Assembly (NCBI RefSeq): GCF_034190915.1
Contig: NW_026947502.1
Span: 37,788,785-37,852,784, forward strand
Reading direction: 5' to 3'
Source of the DNA: Cavia porcellus
Taxonomy: Eukaryota; Chordata; Mammalia; Rodentia; Caviidae
DNA length: 64,000 nt
Shown here: one piece after another, positions 19,865 through 31,400 of the stretch
Position numbering within the stretch: the first letter of the stretch is position 1
Layout of the letters: each line of letters opens with the position of its first letter
The notes under the pieces: model-generated
The model's input: only the letters and a program-made list of their open reading frames with translations
Database searches by the model: none
Told to the model about the DNA's origin: nothing
Position numbers and translations under genes: made by a program

Positions 19865-22095
19865 TTCTTAGGTTAGCTATCTTTTAGTTTTAATTTTAAA
19901 GAGAATAAAACAAAAAAATTTACAACAGAATATAGCCAGTCAAAACAAAACAGTGAACAGAACACAGGGCCTCAAAGCCAGGTAATAGGAAAGCAACAAT
20001 GGCTACCAGAATGCCTCTTATTATTTTCAGCATAGCTGCCTATACCATAAGACATAATAAAATCAACTGTAACAAATGATAGAAAATCAAAACAAAGTAA
20101 TGAAAATGATATAGGGCTTCAAAAAGAAGATAATAGGAAATCAACATTGGCTACATTTAATATATCTTACCATCAGATATAATAAAATGAAACTAAAAAA
20201 CAAAATAAAACTAAACAACAACCATGAAAATGATCCTGTGCTTCAAAACAAGATAATAGGAAAATAACAATGGCTACCACCTTCCCTTTGTAGATATTTC
20301 CTCTCCTTTCACTTTCACAGTATCTGTATTTTGGATCCCCCCAACTCCTTCAGTTTCCTATACTAGGGAAACAACGTGGTGCTTATCCATGTGAGTCCCA
20401 ACGCTTTCACCCATGAGCATGAGCACAGGTTGCACCTACCTATCCACAAGAGCCCTGTGATTATCCTTCTCTGTAGCTTTCCATTATATAAAAATGCCAT
20501 ATCTTTCTGTGGTTGATGGGCAAGCTACTTAAGTTTTTTCTGGTTCCCTGTCATGTGAAACATTGTTTTCTCTCTTTGACTTTCTGTCTATGAATCTCCT
20601 TTCAAGGTAAATGCTTCTTGTGTACTGCATATTAATGGATTTTGTTTCTTGATCCACTCTGGCCATGTTTCTTTTTATGATGAATTGAGGCCTTCTACAT
20701 TAATGTTACGGCCATCATGCACTGGCTTGTCTCTACCATGCTATTTTTCTGCCACTGGCTTCTTCCTTTTTCTCTCCATTCAGTTGCCTGCCCCACTAGG
20801 CAGTTTCCGTCTGCCAGTATTCCTGGAACCATGGTCATTTTTATCTCTCTCTAAAATAACCTTCAGTATTCTTTGTAGGATTGGTTTGGTGATCATGAAT
20901 TCTCTTAGTTGTTCTTTGTCATGGAAGTATCTCGTTTCTTCATTAAGTTTGAAAGACAGTTTTTGCAGGGTATATGAATCTGTGTTAAAAGTTGTTTTCT
21001 CTTAGGACCTGAAACATTTGACTCCCAGCTCTTCTTGATCTTTTGGTTTGTGCTGAGAAGTCTGTCATGATTCTGGTGGGTTTTCCTTTATAGATGATCT
21101 GTTTTTTCTAAGTTTTTAATATTTTGCTCTTGCACGGAATTTCTGGGATCTTGGTTTTTATATGTCTGAATGTAGATTTGCTTATGGCTAGTTGGAGCTC
21201 TGTGCCTCACTTATCTGTGTGTCAGATTTTTTTCCCCATGCTTAGAAAGTTTTCTACTATCACTTTGGTAAATATTCTTTTTATGTATTTGTTTTCACTC
21301 CTGCTTTTTCACTGACACCTGTCAATTTTAGGTTGTTTTCTGTTACTGAATTTTGCATTGTTATTTCCTAATTCCTTGTTATTTTTAAGATATCTTTTCT
21401 TTTATGAATGCTAGTTGCAATCCTATTGTCAGCATCTGAAAGTCTATTATCAGTTTCTTTCAAATGGTTTTGCCAGCTTTCAGTGGAGTTTTTAAATTCC
21501 TGGATTTCTCTTTGAATCTGTTTCATGCATTCCAATTCTTTCCTGTATTGCTCTTTCAAGGTTTATATCATTTTCCTATCCTCCTCTTTACTGTTTTAAT
21601 CCAAGTCTTCTGTAGATATACTCAGCAATTCTTTCATTATGTTTGCTATTTGTTCCTTTACCTGAGATACTATTTCTCATTTGCTTTGTTTACAGTCTCA
21701 TGAAGTTGTTTCTTGACTTCTGTTGTGATCATTCCAGAAATTTCAGGTGTGCAACTTCCAATTTCTTCTAGGTCTATATTTCCTGAACTTGTTCTGTGTG
21801 GGTTGGATGTCTAAGATTGCATTTTGCTCCTTTGTCTTGACATTTTCCTTGGTTCTTCCAGACAAACTATTTGTGGGGGCTCAGACACTTCCCGCACTGG
21901 GTGCCCATCTGCAGTGTAAGGTAATAGGCCAGGCATCTGGGTTTCTGAATCTCGCTTCCGGAGATGTGGTGGGTTGTTGATTGGGTTTCTCCAGACCTGC
22001 GTGGCTACACAGAGACTTCACTGATCAGGGTTGGCATGCGTGGCCTGGCTGGCTGCATATCTCAATCTGAGTTGGCTGCTGACAGGAAAATTCCC
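19865..22095 (-). mobile_element. Half-L1 (HAL1-like) element C
   Basis: Same architecture as element B on the minus strand: GC-richer 5' UTR (22095-21890), ORF1 with coiled coil (frame 21559-21368, with ECMKQIQREIQEFKNSTESW) and C-terminal domain (about 21010-20860), the ORF2 N-terminal piece joined to the ORF2 C-terminal end near 20518, and a 3' UTR of about three tandem units (20290-19900). The join has GTTGATGGGCAA on the plus strand, as in element B. All frames are broken. The plus-strand frame 20649-21005 is antisense. Confidence 0.83.
19900..20290 (-). repeat. Tandem 3' UTR units of half-L1 C
   Basis: About three units with CTTCAAA-type phrases near 19972, 20119 and 20240 and GGCTACC blocks after each. 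One unit is shortened. Same family as in elements A, B, D and F. Confidence 0.7.
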
Positions 22096-22099
22096 CTTG

Positions 22100-23640
22100 A
22101 CTCTCCTTTAGATCATTGTTTCATTTGCAGTTTCATTGTTCAACACTTCTAAAGAAGGTACCAGAAATACATCCTTTCGACAACAATTTAATCTAACTTT
22201 AGGTCTGTAGAAAGTTGGACATCCTTAAGCCATTTTCCTTTTTTTAGTCAAAGTGGTAGCACTTTACTAACATAACTCCCTTAAAAACTTCCTGGGCTTT
22301 CTGTTAATCTATTTCCACCAAACTTTGCCAAAAGGCACAATTAGAATTGTTTTGGGGACATTTCTGAGTGTGTTAAACTGTCATGAGACAGTACTCTCAT
22401 GAGTGAAGATGGCCTTTACTTTAATAGGGTCTGGCAGCCCTCTTCATAAGTCTTTAGAAGTATGAACAAAGGAATTCACAGTTATTTCTTGATTTGATCC
22501 ACAGTTCCAGATTTACATTTTCCAGTATTTGGAGAATATTTTGCCCTCTGAGTGCGAGAATGGAGATGAAAGGCACCTGTGTTTTCTAATCCACAAAATC
22601 CTGTTCCCTCTTTATTCCCTGCTTATTAGTAATCAAGTGTTTGTTTTTACCTCATCTCTTTCTTGCTATATTGCCGTATATGCATATAAGAACAACTAGC
22701 TGACTTTCAACATTCTGCCTAGCGAGCCAGGCAAATGTTTGTTACATAACAGTATCTCCGAGTTATATAGGCAGGATGGTTTTGCCAATTGTGTTTTACT
22801 ATATTCTCCAGGTTTCTATTTCTTCACTCAATTAACAATCTTCTTACTATCTTCTTGCTTTTACTCATAGTTTGCTTACTAGTTTTGAAAGCCCATGCCA
22901 GTTTTAATCCAAAGTCACATATTTTATTTTTAAAATTATGATAGGACCTCATTTTTGAGACCATCAATTAGATATTGCTATATAGTGTGTCACTCAGATT
23001 TAGTGGTTTAAAGGTATAACCATTTATTATTGCATATAAGTCTGAATGTAGGCACAATAATTTGCTTGTTTGGAGTTGGTTGATCTTAGCTGGTCTTGCT
23101 CTTGTTTCAGGCACTGAGAGGGTGATTTAGAATGACTTTATTCAGTGAGTGATTGGCTGTCTGGGTCTCATACTTCTATTCATTTAATAGGTTAGCTTGG
23201 GCTTGTTCACTTGATTCAGAGGGACCACCGAAAGGCAGAAAGCTTGAGACCCAGGCACAGAAATAATGTATGATTATTGTCAGCGTAGCCTATTGGGCAA
23301 AGCAAGTTTGAAAGGCAAGACAAAGAGGTAGGAAACACAACAATTACATTCGAATTGCTGGTATTGGAAGATGTTTCAAAGACCACGTTATAGCAAGGGA
23401 AGGCCAACTGTGGATATTTATGCAATTACATATGTAAATGTGTATGTAATTTAAAAATAGAAACACTATAGTATAAGTAGTGTGATATAATTTATAGGAC
23501 TATGAATTGTATGAGTATCTGTATAATTTTAAACTGTTATGCAATTCACTCTCCTCACAACAGTATGTAGAAGTTGTGATATTTCCATATCATTTCTAGA
23601 ATTAGGAACTCACAGTCTTTGCAGTTTTAGACCTTTGGGT
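22100..23640. other. Mostly unique sequence
   Basis: No element recognised. It includes a stretch near 22975-23100 (ATTGCTATATAGTGTGTCAC) that may be a very old LTR or MER trace, too weak to name. Confidence 0.35.
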
Positions 23641-23736
23641 GGCTGGTGGTATTTCATTGTGTTTTTTTTTTTTTTTTCCTGTTTATTTATCCAACTGTTA
23701 GTTAGATGGCTTATCTTCATCTTTTTAAACTTTTTT

Positions 23737-23833
23737 AAAGAGATGTGGTCTTGCTTTATTTCTCAGGTTGGCTCAGGTGATCATCCTCTTGTGTGCTCAA
23801 CCTACAGAGAAGCACCACCCAATCTAGCTTACT
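23737..23833 (-). mobile_element. Degenerate 7SL-derived SINE, minus strand
   Basis: AGAGATGTGGTCTTGCTTTA, TCAGGTTGGCTCAGGTGATC and GTGCTCAACCTACAGAGAAG resemble an antisense B1/Alu-like monomer with deletions. Confidence 0.5.
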
Positions 23834-23865
23834 GCGTGTGCGTGTGTGTGCGTGTGCGTGTGCGT

Positions 23866-23897
<32 letters not shown>

Positions 23898-23898
23898 T
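23834..23898. repeat. (GTGTGC)n / (GT)n repeat
   Basis: A 60-bp alternating purine-pyrimidine tract with regularly spaced CpGs, ending in pure GT dinucleotides. It makes an artificial Val-Arg/Val-Cys string in the plus-strand frame 23539-23907, which is not a gene. Confidence 0.95.
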
Positions 23899-24044
23899 TT
23901 GTTTTAATTGACTAAATAGCTACTTGTGTCAAGGAGCAGAGGAGTGTTTCTAAAATCTAAGCTGATCTTCCTGGGCTGTCATTTTACCTAGATCCTTGCT
24001 TGTAAATGATTACTTTATTAATAACTCTGCAGTGTCTTCAAGTA

Positions 24045-24128
24045 CATTTCTTGAGGTGCCAGAGATCAAATCCAGGACCTCACACATTCTAGCCAAACAC
24101 TGTACCACTGAACTATATCCCTAGCCCC
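24045..24128 (-). mobile_element. Older ID-like SINE, minus strand
   Basis: The reverse complement begins GGGGCTAGGGATATAGTTCA, with TGGATTTGATCTCTGGCACC as B-box. TCTTCAAGTA flanks it at 24035-24044 and 24129-24138 (10-bp target-site duplication). Its B-box end differs from the 17759 type, so it is an older or different ID subfamily. Confidence 0.8.
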
Positions 24129-24719
24129 TCTTCAAGTAAATGTTAAAATTTTTAGTTTTATTTATATTTTTCCACTTCTATTTAGTCATCCTTAGTGGGA
24201 GAGTAGGAGGAGGTCTTAGTCTCCTATTCTTGGAAGAGTAATTTATTCCTGTGTTGTAGTTTGACTTTCACAAATTTGACAGATTTGGAATCCATATCTG
24301 AAGATTTAATGATTAATGTACATTATATAAAGGTCTTTGTAATGAAGTGTTGGCTGCCTTGCAAACAGTTTTTCCCTGAGGTTCTATTTAGTTGACAAAC
24401 AATTTTGTCATATTTGACAAGTAACAGGTGCTAACATCTTTTGCAGTCTTGTTGTAAGGAATGAAGGGTCTAGGTCACCATGTTCATTAATTAAGTCCAA
24501 GAAATTTCATTTCTCCTGTGGCTAATCATTTCATTTAATATGAATCTGTAATCTGTGTCTCTAGTTTCTTTGCTTCCACCTTAGTCCTCTGCAGTGTATT
24601 TTCACAAAACACTAATTTTGAAATATAATTTACACTGTATGTTTTTTCTCTATATTTAAAGATCTGTGTAATTTAGAACTTAGAGGTGTTGACTTGTCCT
24701 ATAGAGCTTGTGTGATCCA

Positions 24720-24965
24720 AACTCATACTGCCTGATTGATTAGCCTCCTAGTTTTTCTGCTGTTTACTCTTCTGTGGCCATTGCTTTGCTTTTTTCCTGG
24801 AACATTCCGAAAACTGCTTCTGCCTCATAGGTTTTGCTTTTTTTTTTTAATGTTTTGTTTCCTGTGTCTCAGTGCTTCTTTCCCAAATATCAACATGGAT
24901 TACTTTTTACTGTTTGTTAAGTCTCTACTCAAATATTTAATTAAAGAGTATCTTTAATGTTTTAT
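24720..24965 (+). mobile_element. Probable L2 LINE fragment
   Basis: CTGGAACATTCCGAAAACTG, then CATGGATTACTTTTTACTG, then AAGTCTCTACTCAAATATTT parallels the conserved 3' end of mammalian L2. Very diverged. Confidence 0.5.
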
Positions 24966-26610
24966 AAAAATATAGCATTCTTCTTGTAATTCTTAATTAA
25001 GCTCTGAGTAAAGTGCAAAGTATTTAAAGATGGATTAAGGTTGTTATTCTGGATAGACTCACAGTGAGATAAGTCAAAAGTACTTGGTTGCAATCCAGCT
25101 GAATGGAAAATGTTTTAAAAGTTTAAAATAGGTACCCCAACCATTATATGCTTATGAATGGTGGAAGTTCATTCAAAGTGCAGTGTACGTACACTGATAC
25201 TTACGGTCAGTATTGCCTAGATCCAAAGAGAAAGCTCCAGAGAGCAAAACACGTTGGAATGATATCTTTAAAAAAATAAAAGAAAAAGGGACTGAATAGT
25301 GTAGATAAAAGGAAGATCATAATGATGAATAAATTCTGTAAAATTTAAACTTCAATAAATTGCCCCCAAAATGTTTATCTCCTTTGTTGCTTTTAAAATA
25401 TAAAGCACCTTATTTACAGTAAGTGTCTAGTGAGTACATTCCATTCTTAAAGGCATTGGAAAATAATGCAAGATGTAATAGTAATGAACTAAGATAAAAA
25501 TACTTAATGTAGTGCCTGATAGATTAGATGCTTCTGTATAATAATGGTTTATGGAGATTGGTTGTAACTGCTGTGGGATAGCAAGTTACAGGTTGTTTTT
25601 TTCCTATTGTTTCTTTTCTTTAATCCCTGTATTCCATTTTGTACCCAGAAAGTAAATGAAACTAGAAATACAGATAAGAAGGAGACTGTAGTGAGTACTT
25701 AGATACGTACATTTCAGAATTGTTACAATTTTTGGTGCTGATAATTTTTTTTTTAAAAATCATTCTGAAATTTTTGCAGAGATTCAGTTATAAATGCTTA
25801 ATATTTGTTCAGGTGTTATAAATGAGATAAATGCATTATATAATGATCCACTGATATTAACTTCGTTTTCTAGCATCAGATGCTTGCATCTTCCAAACAT
25901 GAAGAGGATAAGATCATTGCTCTTTTTAATTAAATGTGTTAGATTACATTGGGAAGACAGGAAAATAGCTGAAGATGGATGAGTCTTAAAGTACAATATA
26001 ATGGATATCTACTCTTTAGCAAGTGTTTTGATTATATCAAATAGATTTTTTGAAGGCAAAAAAATCACAGAACTGCTGTCAAAAAACAGTAATATTGAAA
26101 ATAAATCCATATGTTGATCGCAGAAGCCTTTTTAGCTTATTAAGTCTCTGTAACTGTCTTTGTCCTCAGAACCTTAGCATGTAAAATTTTCAGAAAACAA
26201 AGAGCTTAGTCAAGGCAGTGTCATTCTTATCACCATTGTACTGAAATTGGGAACAGTATGTGTCTTGTGTTCTGTTTCTCCCTTGAGGGAGACAGTCAGA
26301 TTCAGTGTAGTCATTCTCATTGTCAGCTAGTGAACTGGTACTATTTTGTGATGAAAATAGTGTAAAACTATCAAATATTCTTTTCAGAAGGTTTATTTCT
26401 TTTAGATTTTATCCCTCTCTTTTTCATTTTAATATAATCTTATTTTAAAAAATGGTACAGATGATAGATAGTAGGGCTTTGAAAAAAAGTGTCATTTTGT
26501 TGATAATAAAATTTTGACATCCCCATGAAGTCCACCATTTGTCTCTGTGTGTCTGTGTTTATGAGTGTGTTATACCACTCTGTGATCCAAAAGTCTGAAA
26601 ACTGTTGATT
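24966..26610. other. Mostly unique AT-rich sequence
   Basis: No gene or repeat recognised. A 16-bp perfect palindrome, CAGTGTACGTACACTG, lies at 25181-25196. Confidence 0.4.
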
Positions 26611-26611
26611 T

Positions 26612-26790
26612 GGTGTTATATTACAGGCTTTGGATTCAGCAGACCTCTATTAAATTCTTCCTATACTATAGTTCTTATCTTTCTCATCTTTAAAAATGGG
26701 ATTATGAATATTTACTTCCTAGTATTATTAATTGAGATAGTATATGTATATATAAAATGATGTAATATCAGGTATATAAAAGCCACATAA
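26612..26790 (+). mobile_element. MIR SINE fragment
   Basis: Order of blocks as in MIR: GGCTTTGGATTCAGCAGACC, TTTCTCATCTTTAAAAATGG, then TTGAGATAGTATATG. Ancient tRNA-derived SINE. Confidence 0.5.
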
Positions 26791-26977
26791 ATTTAGTTTC
26801 CATTCGTTTTTCTTATAAATGTTTGATAGTAGAAAGTATCTCAGATAAAGTTAGATATAAGTTGAATATAAATCCAAGAGAAAAAATGAAGAGAGAAGGG
26901 CCTTGTAACGTGCAACATGATGAATCCATTTGTTAAAGGACATGGAATATTTGGAATAACAATAATGTGCCTTGTAC

Positions 26978-27694
26978 ATACAGTAAAACCTTGGTTTCCA
27001 AGCATAATTTGTTCCAGAAACATGCTTGTAATCTAAAGCACTTATGTACACAGCATGTTTCCCCATAAGAAATAATGGAAAGTGTAATATAATAAAGAAA
27101 ATACAAAATATACAGAAAAACAAATTAAGCTGCACTTACCTTTGAAAACCTTCATCATTGATATGAGAGAGATAGGAAAGAGGAGGATTATTGTGTAGGA
27201 TGATTTTACTATCACTAATGGAATCTCTGCCATTGGTACAATGGAATTTTTCTTTTCTTGTGACCCTAACAAGGAACCTATCCAATAATACTTGTTTTTC
27301 CTCCTCTTGAGAGTTTCATGGAAAGGTGATATTACATTGTCGTTAAGCAGATTCATTGCTTGCACTGCTACAGGCTTGTTTGGGTATTGATTTTCTATAA
27401 AATTTTGGAGTTTCCCACATTTTACACATCTCTGCTAACCTTATTTAAAGCAAGGAATTCATCTGCCTTCCTCTGTAGACTCTCTCTCTCCTCTATAACC
27501 TCTTGATGTTGGGAGATGATCACCCACAATGTCATGGAGGGGGAGGTCAATCATTGGCTCAATTGTGATCATGTATCTTTTGGTGTCACAAACTACTCAT
27601 AATGCAAGACATTACTCATTTATCAAATTAAAATATTAAAAATGTTTGCTCATTTTGGAGAAACAGTTATAACACCTACAATTCAAGGGTTTAA
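26978..27694 (-). mobile_element. Tigger/pogo-like DNA transposon, copy 1
   Basis: The left terminus reads CAGTAAAACCTTGGTTTCC. The inverted counterpart, CAATTCAAGGGTTTAATT, lies at about 27680-27694. The interior aligns by eye with the copy at 61700-62468 throughout (for example CTTGTAATCTAAAGCACTTA, CTGCACTTACCTTTGAAAAC, GTTTCCCACATTTTACAC). The minus strand carries a broken transposase C-terminal end. At about 0.7 kb it is an internally deleted element of an old family. Confidence 0.65.
27042..27450 (-). pseudogene. Transposase C-terminal remnant (Tigger-like)
   Basis: The minus-strand frame 27365-27042 has MNLLNDNVISPFHETLKRRK and a strongly hydrophobic tail. The matching part of copy 2 reads VQAVKWFSNNAMAHFHEILE. 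The N-terminal DNA-binding and catalytic domains are absent. Assignment to a pogo/Tigger transposase is by resemblance plus the inverted termini. Confidence 0.5.
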
Positions 27695-27699
27695 TTTAT

Positions 27700-28509
27700 T
27701 TAGAATTTGATCAGTATATATTGATTTTAGAACCTTTGAAAATTTTAGATAAGTGAATTGATGTTTGACTTGTATAACAAAGTATAACGGTATAAAGTTT
27801 TAAAAGTTTAGTTTTTTTGTAAAATATATTAAATAATGAATAAAATATGGTAATGAACCTACCATTTTTATACTGAATCATTTTTGCAAAGTATGAAAAG
27901 TATTTTCTAAGTGTCACTTTTTAAAATAATATGTATGGAGCCAGATATATATTCTTTATTATTTTAAAGTGTTTTCACTATTTTGCCATTAGTGCTCTTC
28001 ACTAGTGTGGTTTATACTTCGTGTGTATTCATTTTGTAAATGAAAGAAGAATGAAGCCAAGATGGTTAATTGACTAGGCAGTTAGTCATAGTTAACAAGT
28101 GATAAGCAGTTCTAGATTTTAAGATAACTAATATAATTATTTCTATTTATTTTTGCCATTATTTTTTGATCTAGACAATATTATTAGGACCCAGTGTATT
28201 TTCCTCTTCTCTGTTTTCTCTTTTGAAACATTTTAACCCTTGTTGGTTTCATAAATTGGGAATTTTATAAAGGGAAAAATGATTTTGCTAAGGTTGTGTT
28301 GGTAACTTTAGTATTCAGAGTATATCTAATTGTTAAACTCCCTTGCTTACAATGAAAATGCAGTGAAAAGAATTGTTACTGTGGCCACTGAATAAAATCA
28401 TCCAAAGGAGGTCTTTCTTGTGTGAATAGTCTGAATAGATGTAGATACTTTCTTCTAAGTTTTTGAGCAACAATTGCTTTTTTGATTTATATACGTAACA
28501 TAAGTTTAT
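27700..28509. other. Unique AT-rich sequence
   Basis: Nothing recognised on either strand. Confidence 0.4.
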
Positions 28510-28522
28510 TCAACCTAGTTTT

Positions 28523-28590
28523 TTTTTTTTTTTTGTCTTTTTCATTTTTATCGGTACCAGGGATCGAACTCACGACTGCCTGCTTGCAAG
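28523..28590 (-). mobile_element. 5'-truncated ID SINE, minus strand
   Basis: Poly(T), then TTTATCGGTACCAGGGATCG and CACGACTGCCTGCTTGCAAG, stopping mid-element. A 12-13 bp target-site duplication beginning TCAACCTAGTTT lies at about 28510-28522 and 28591-28603. Confidence 0.93.
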
Positions 28591-28683
28591 TCAACCTAGT
28601 TTTAACAACTAGACATTTACATGTGAAGTTATTCAACTGGACAAAACATATGCGAATGAATTTTTATAAATGTGCATCTTTAT

Positions 28684-28888
28684 TACAATGAAACTTACAC
28701 ATTTTGGGTTTTATTACTCCCATAGTTCTTAATATTTTTTTTTTATCTGTAAGATGATAATGTGTAATCTATTAACTGGTGATTTCTTACTGTTTTTTTT
28801 TTTTTTTGTAGTTCTGTATTACTTGTACCCTTACACTGTTTTGTTTTGTTCTGTTTTTTCTCTTTTTCCTTTTAAATAAAATTTTTAA
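28684..28888 (+). mobile_element. Short retro-insertion with inverted 5' part
   Basis: 28745-28888 matches the reverse complement of the retrotransposon 3' end at 53105-53215, for example TGTATTACTTGTACCCTTA. 28690-28740 matches 53395-53440 in the same strand (ACACATTTTGGGTTTTATTA). Relative to the parent sequence, the 5' piece is therefore inverted and the middle is lost. A 16-bp target-site duplication starting AAATGTGCATCTTTAT lies at 28668-28683 and 28889-28904. This is the classic product of twin priming by L1 machinery. Confidence 0.8.
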
Positions 28889-29214
28889 AAATGTGCATCT
28901 TTATAACACTATGTATATAGAGTATGTTTGGCTGTAAAATTTTAATTGCTTATATATAACTTTTAGTAACTGTTGTTTCTGTACTTAACTATCAAGATAC
29001 CAGGATGGTTTGTGGTGTATTATAGTAGTTTCTGATAAATGTATTTTCTATAAGAAAGTATGTGTTTTGGGAGTATAGGGTGACCAAGACCTAGCTTAGG
29101 TGGGTAGATTTTATACATGCATCATTCGCTTAAATGGGACTTACTAATTCAGCACTAATTTTGGCTGAAGAATTTATGGATGACTTAATTCTATAGCAAG
29201 CAGTAAAAATGTAC

Positions 29215-29660
29215 ACTGTCATGTCATTCTTGTGAGAGTAAGTGATTGAATTGCAGAACACAGCTAGCCCCAGGAACTCACAGAGCTATATTCTGTTGTG
29301 TGACCTGAGGAGGGAGGAGATGACCCTAGGGGTCCTGTGGTGACAGTGAACCCTAGACATGGACTGTTAGGTGGATGTATCTGGACCTTTCCCCAGGTCA
29401 CCTGGTAGATTGTATCTGTGAGCAGCTACAGGAGGGCCTGTGTCTCCTTCCAATAGTCTTGTTTACTCTTACTTGCCAGTAGGAGGTCATCTACATATCA
29501 GAGCAATATGTAGTTCAGTTTATGCCCTCTTGAGGCAGACAGATCAGCAGCTAGGGCCTCTCTGACCATGGTAGGAGAGTTTTTGAAATCTTGAGGAAGT
29601 CTGGTCAGAATCCATTGTGTCTTTTGCTTAGTGTCAGGATCCTCTCATTTTAAGGTAAAC
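29215..29660 (-). pseudogene. ERV pol remnant: reverse transcriptase
   Basis: Minus-strand translation shows LPQDFKNSP and, about 30 residues on, YVDDLLLA, the catalytic aspartate box of gammaretroviral RT, directly preceded by a stop codon. CLGFTVTTGPL follows, and after a frame change FLGLAVFCNSI, corresponding to the G-L-A-x-x-C segment of the connection region. A second stop lies about 24 codons after the catalytic box. RT would copy the viral RNA genome. This copy cannot. It joins the gag remnant across a deletion near 29670. Confidence 0.82.
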
Positions 29661-29685
29661 AGCCATTGCCTCTAAGGTGCCAACC

Positions 29686-30326
29686 TCAGGCAGAGGAAGG
29701 CATCTGACCAGGGATAAACTTTAGGGTGATAGGCGGAGAAGAAGCTGGCACAGGTGGGTAGAGAACAGCATTGCCAGGAAATTGGACTGCTGAAGGATGG
29801 AGAAATGGACTGGCAGGAGATGGTGGTGGCAGAGGAGGTGGTGTGGCTGCCTGGACAGGTGATGATGACTGGTTTGAGTGATGATGGTTAGTTTGAGGAT
29901 GGTTGGGCCTCAGAAAGGACATGAGCAGGGAGTGGTAGTACAGACAGTGGTTCTGGGACATAAGGTGGTGGCAAAAGGTCCTCCCTCCACTGGTGGGCTG
30001 TGGTAGATGTTCTTTACCTGATTCTGTTCCTATTAATGCGGAATCAAACCCAAGGCAGGAGGGTCTAGGCAATCTCCAACCAGAAATCAAAGTAAGGAAA
30101 CAGATCAGGGTGATGGGGTTACCTGTAATGACATTCCAGACTACTCTGTGAGGATATTTAGAGTCCCTGCGGATAGCCATCCAGTAGTGAACATAGGCTA
30201 CTTAATTTTGCAGAGGTTTTTGAGTTTTGAAGGTTTGTTCTTGATACCATAATTTTTGCTAAAGCCTTTCTTAAAATTTAACAACATATGGTATAAGACA
30301 GAGGGCTTACTCTGTGTGTTTCCCAT
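29686..30326 (-). pseudogene. ERV gag remnant (matrix and proline-rich part)
   Basis: A methionine at 30326 starts MGNTQSKPS, with the N-terminal glycine expected for myristoylation of retroviral matrix. A stop falls about 42 codons later. In the same frame after that stop, GW and GT residues of the matrix core follow, then another stop. In a third frame HHPDLFPYFDFW appears, matching the H-P-D-x-x-P-Y motif of gammaretroviral matrix. The 29686-30180 frame then gives a proline-rich stretch (PPPLPPPSPASPF) like the region between matrix and capsid. Matrix would anchor Gag to the membrane. At least two stops and two frameshifts are present. Confidence 0.78.
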
Positions 30327-30329
30327 GAT

Positions 30330-31400
30330 GTATGTAGTGCCTTCAAATGGTGCTGTGACAAAGGCTTTGTGCCTCTCAATGGAGACCACAAAGATTCCTA
30401 CCTGACTGTATCCCTTTCAGGAACTTAGGCATGACTTGACTATGGACTTGGTCTACCTCTTATGATGGGGATGGAGGAGTCACTATTATGCCATATGATT
30501 TCACCGTGGTACCTCAGGTAAGATCCCACTCATTCTCAATAGCTTGAGGTTTCTCTGCCATGGAGCTACACGGACTGATCTTTGCAAGCCATAAACTGGT
30601 TGCATTCACTGAAACAGGCATTCAGAGTTTGAAACATTGTTTCCCCTTACAGGGAAACCATTGACTGAATTCTTAGTTCTGAGATGCTGTTCTTACACCC
30701 AGTGGGACAGACTTAGCTATATTTGGACTGGACCCTGGAGCCTTACATTGTATTAAAGTCCCAGTGGCACTTGAGCTCTGTCTTCTCTGAGTTTGGTCAA
30801 GAGAAGCAGGCACAGCCATCGGTTAGGCATTGATCACTCTCACCAATGAAGGAGGAATCTGAACTGGAGTGGTAGTGTGCCAACTTGTTCCTGAGAGAGG
30901 GGTTTTGGCAGCTAGCTGCTCCCCAGCTCCAAGATGGTGACTCCAAGGGCCATCACAATTCGTTTCCCAATCAAGGAACCGATTGTTGTAGGAACTGTAG
31001 ATCTCTGGTGGTGCAAGACACCAAGCAAGCACTTAAAGAGATGGAGAACAATCAAACTCTGTAATTAAGCCAACTGACCTACAGGAACCAAATGCTGTGC
31101 CCCAAGGAGTGGGGCAGGAGTGACATTTTACTCTGGTTTTGGTTGGGTTGGGTTGAGGTTGAACAAAATGAGCAAAGAATTGTTTTACAGAAGCAGAAGT
31201 TTAGTAGATTTTGTTGTGTTTTGAGGTTGGGGGATTTGTGTGCAAGGCAGAAGTTAACAGGAACATTTTGTGGTTATTTACATTGTGTTTACAAGGTAAA
31301 CACAGAATTTTTCCTGTTGTATCCCAAGAGAAGAAGCAGAGGTTGATAAAAATGAGTCTGGTGCTGAAGGCTTTTTATTTCCTCATTAGTAGTTACAAAT
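30330..31400 (-). other. Possible ERV leader and 5' LTR
   Basis: About 1 kb upstream of gag without open frames. GC-richer blocks such as CTGTGCCCCAAGGAGTGGGG (31095-31114) resemble LTR sequence, and an AATAAA on the minus strand lies near 31370. I could not fix LTR ends or a primer-binding site, and no second LTR is present for comparison. Confidence 0.35.

Larger units (their letters stand above)
29215..31400 (-). mobile_element. Decayed class I (gammaretrovirus-like) ERV fragment
   Basis: A minus-strand provirus fragment. Recognisable parts from its 5' side are a possible LTR and leader (31400-30330), the start of gag (30326 downwards), a proline-rich gag section (to 29686), and reverse transcriptase (29660-29215). 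Capsid, nucleocapsid, protease and the first part of RT are missing between gag and RT. Everything after RT (RNase H, integrase, env, 3' LTR) is also absent on the left. Stops and frameshifts occur in every part. It is an old, inert copy. Confidence 0.8.

Noticed and set aside
20649..21005. 118-codon plus-strand frame
   Set aside because: Antisense of half-L1 C ORF1.
23539..23907. 122-codon frame ending in Val-Arg/Val-Cys repeats
   Set aside because: The tail is translated (GTGTGC)n microsatellite and the rest is SINE debris.
30823..31032. 69-codon minus-strand frame in the ERV leader
   Set aside because: No retroviral motif. It lies upstream of gag in the presumed leader/LTR and is probably incidental.
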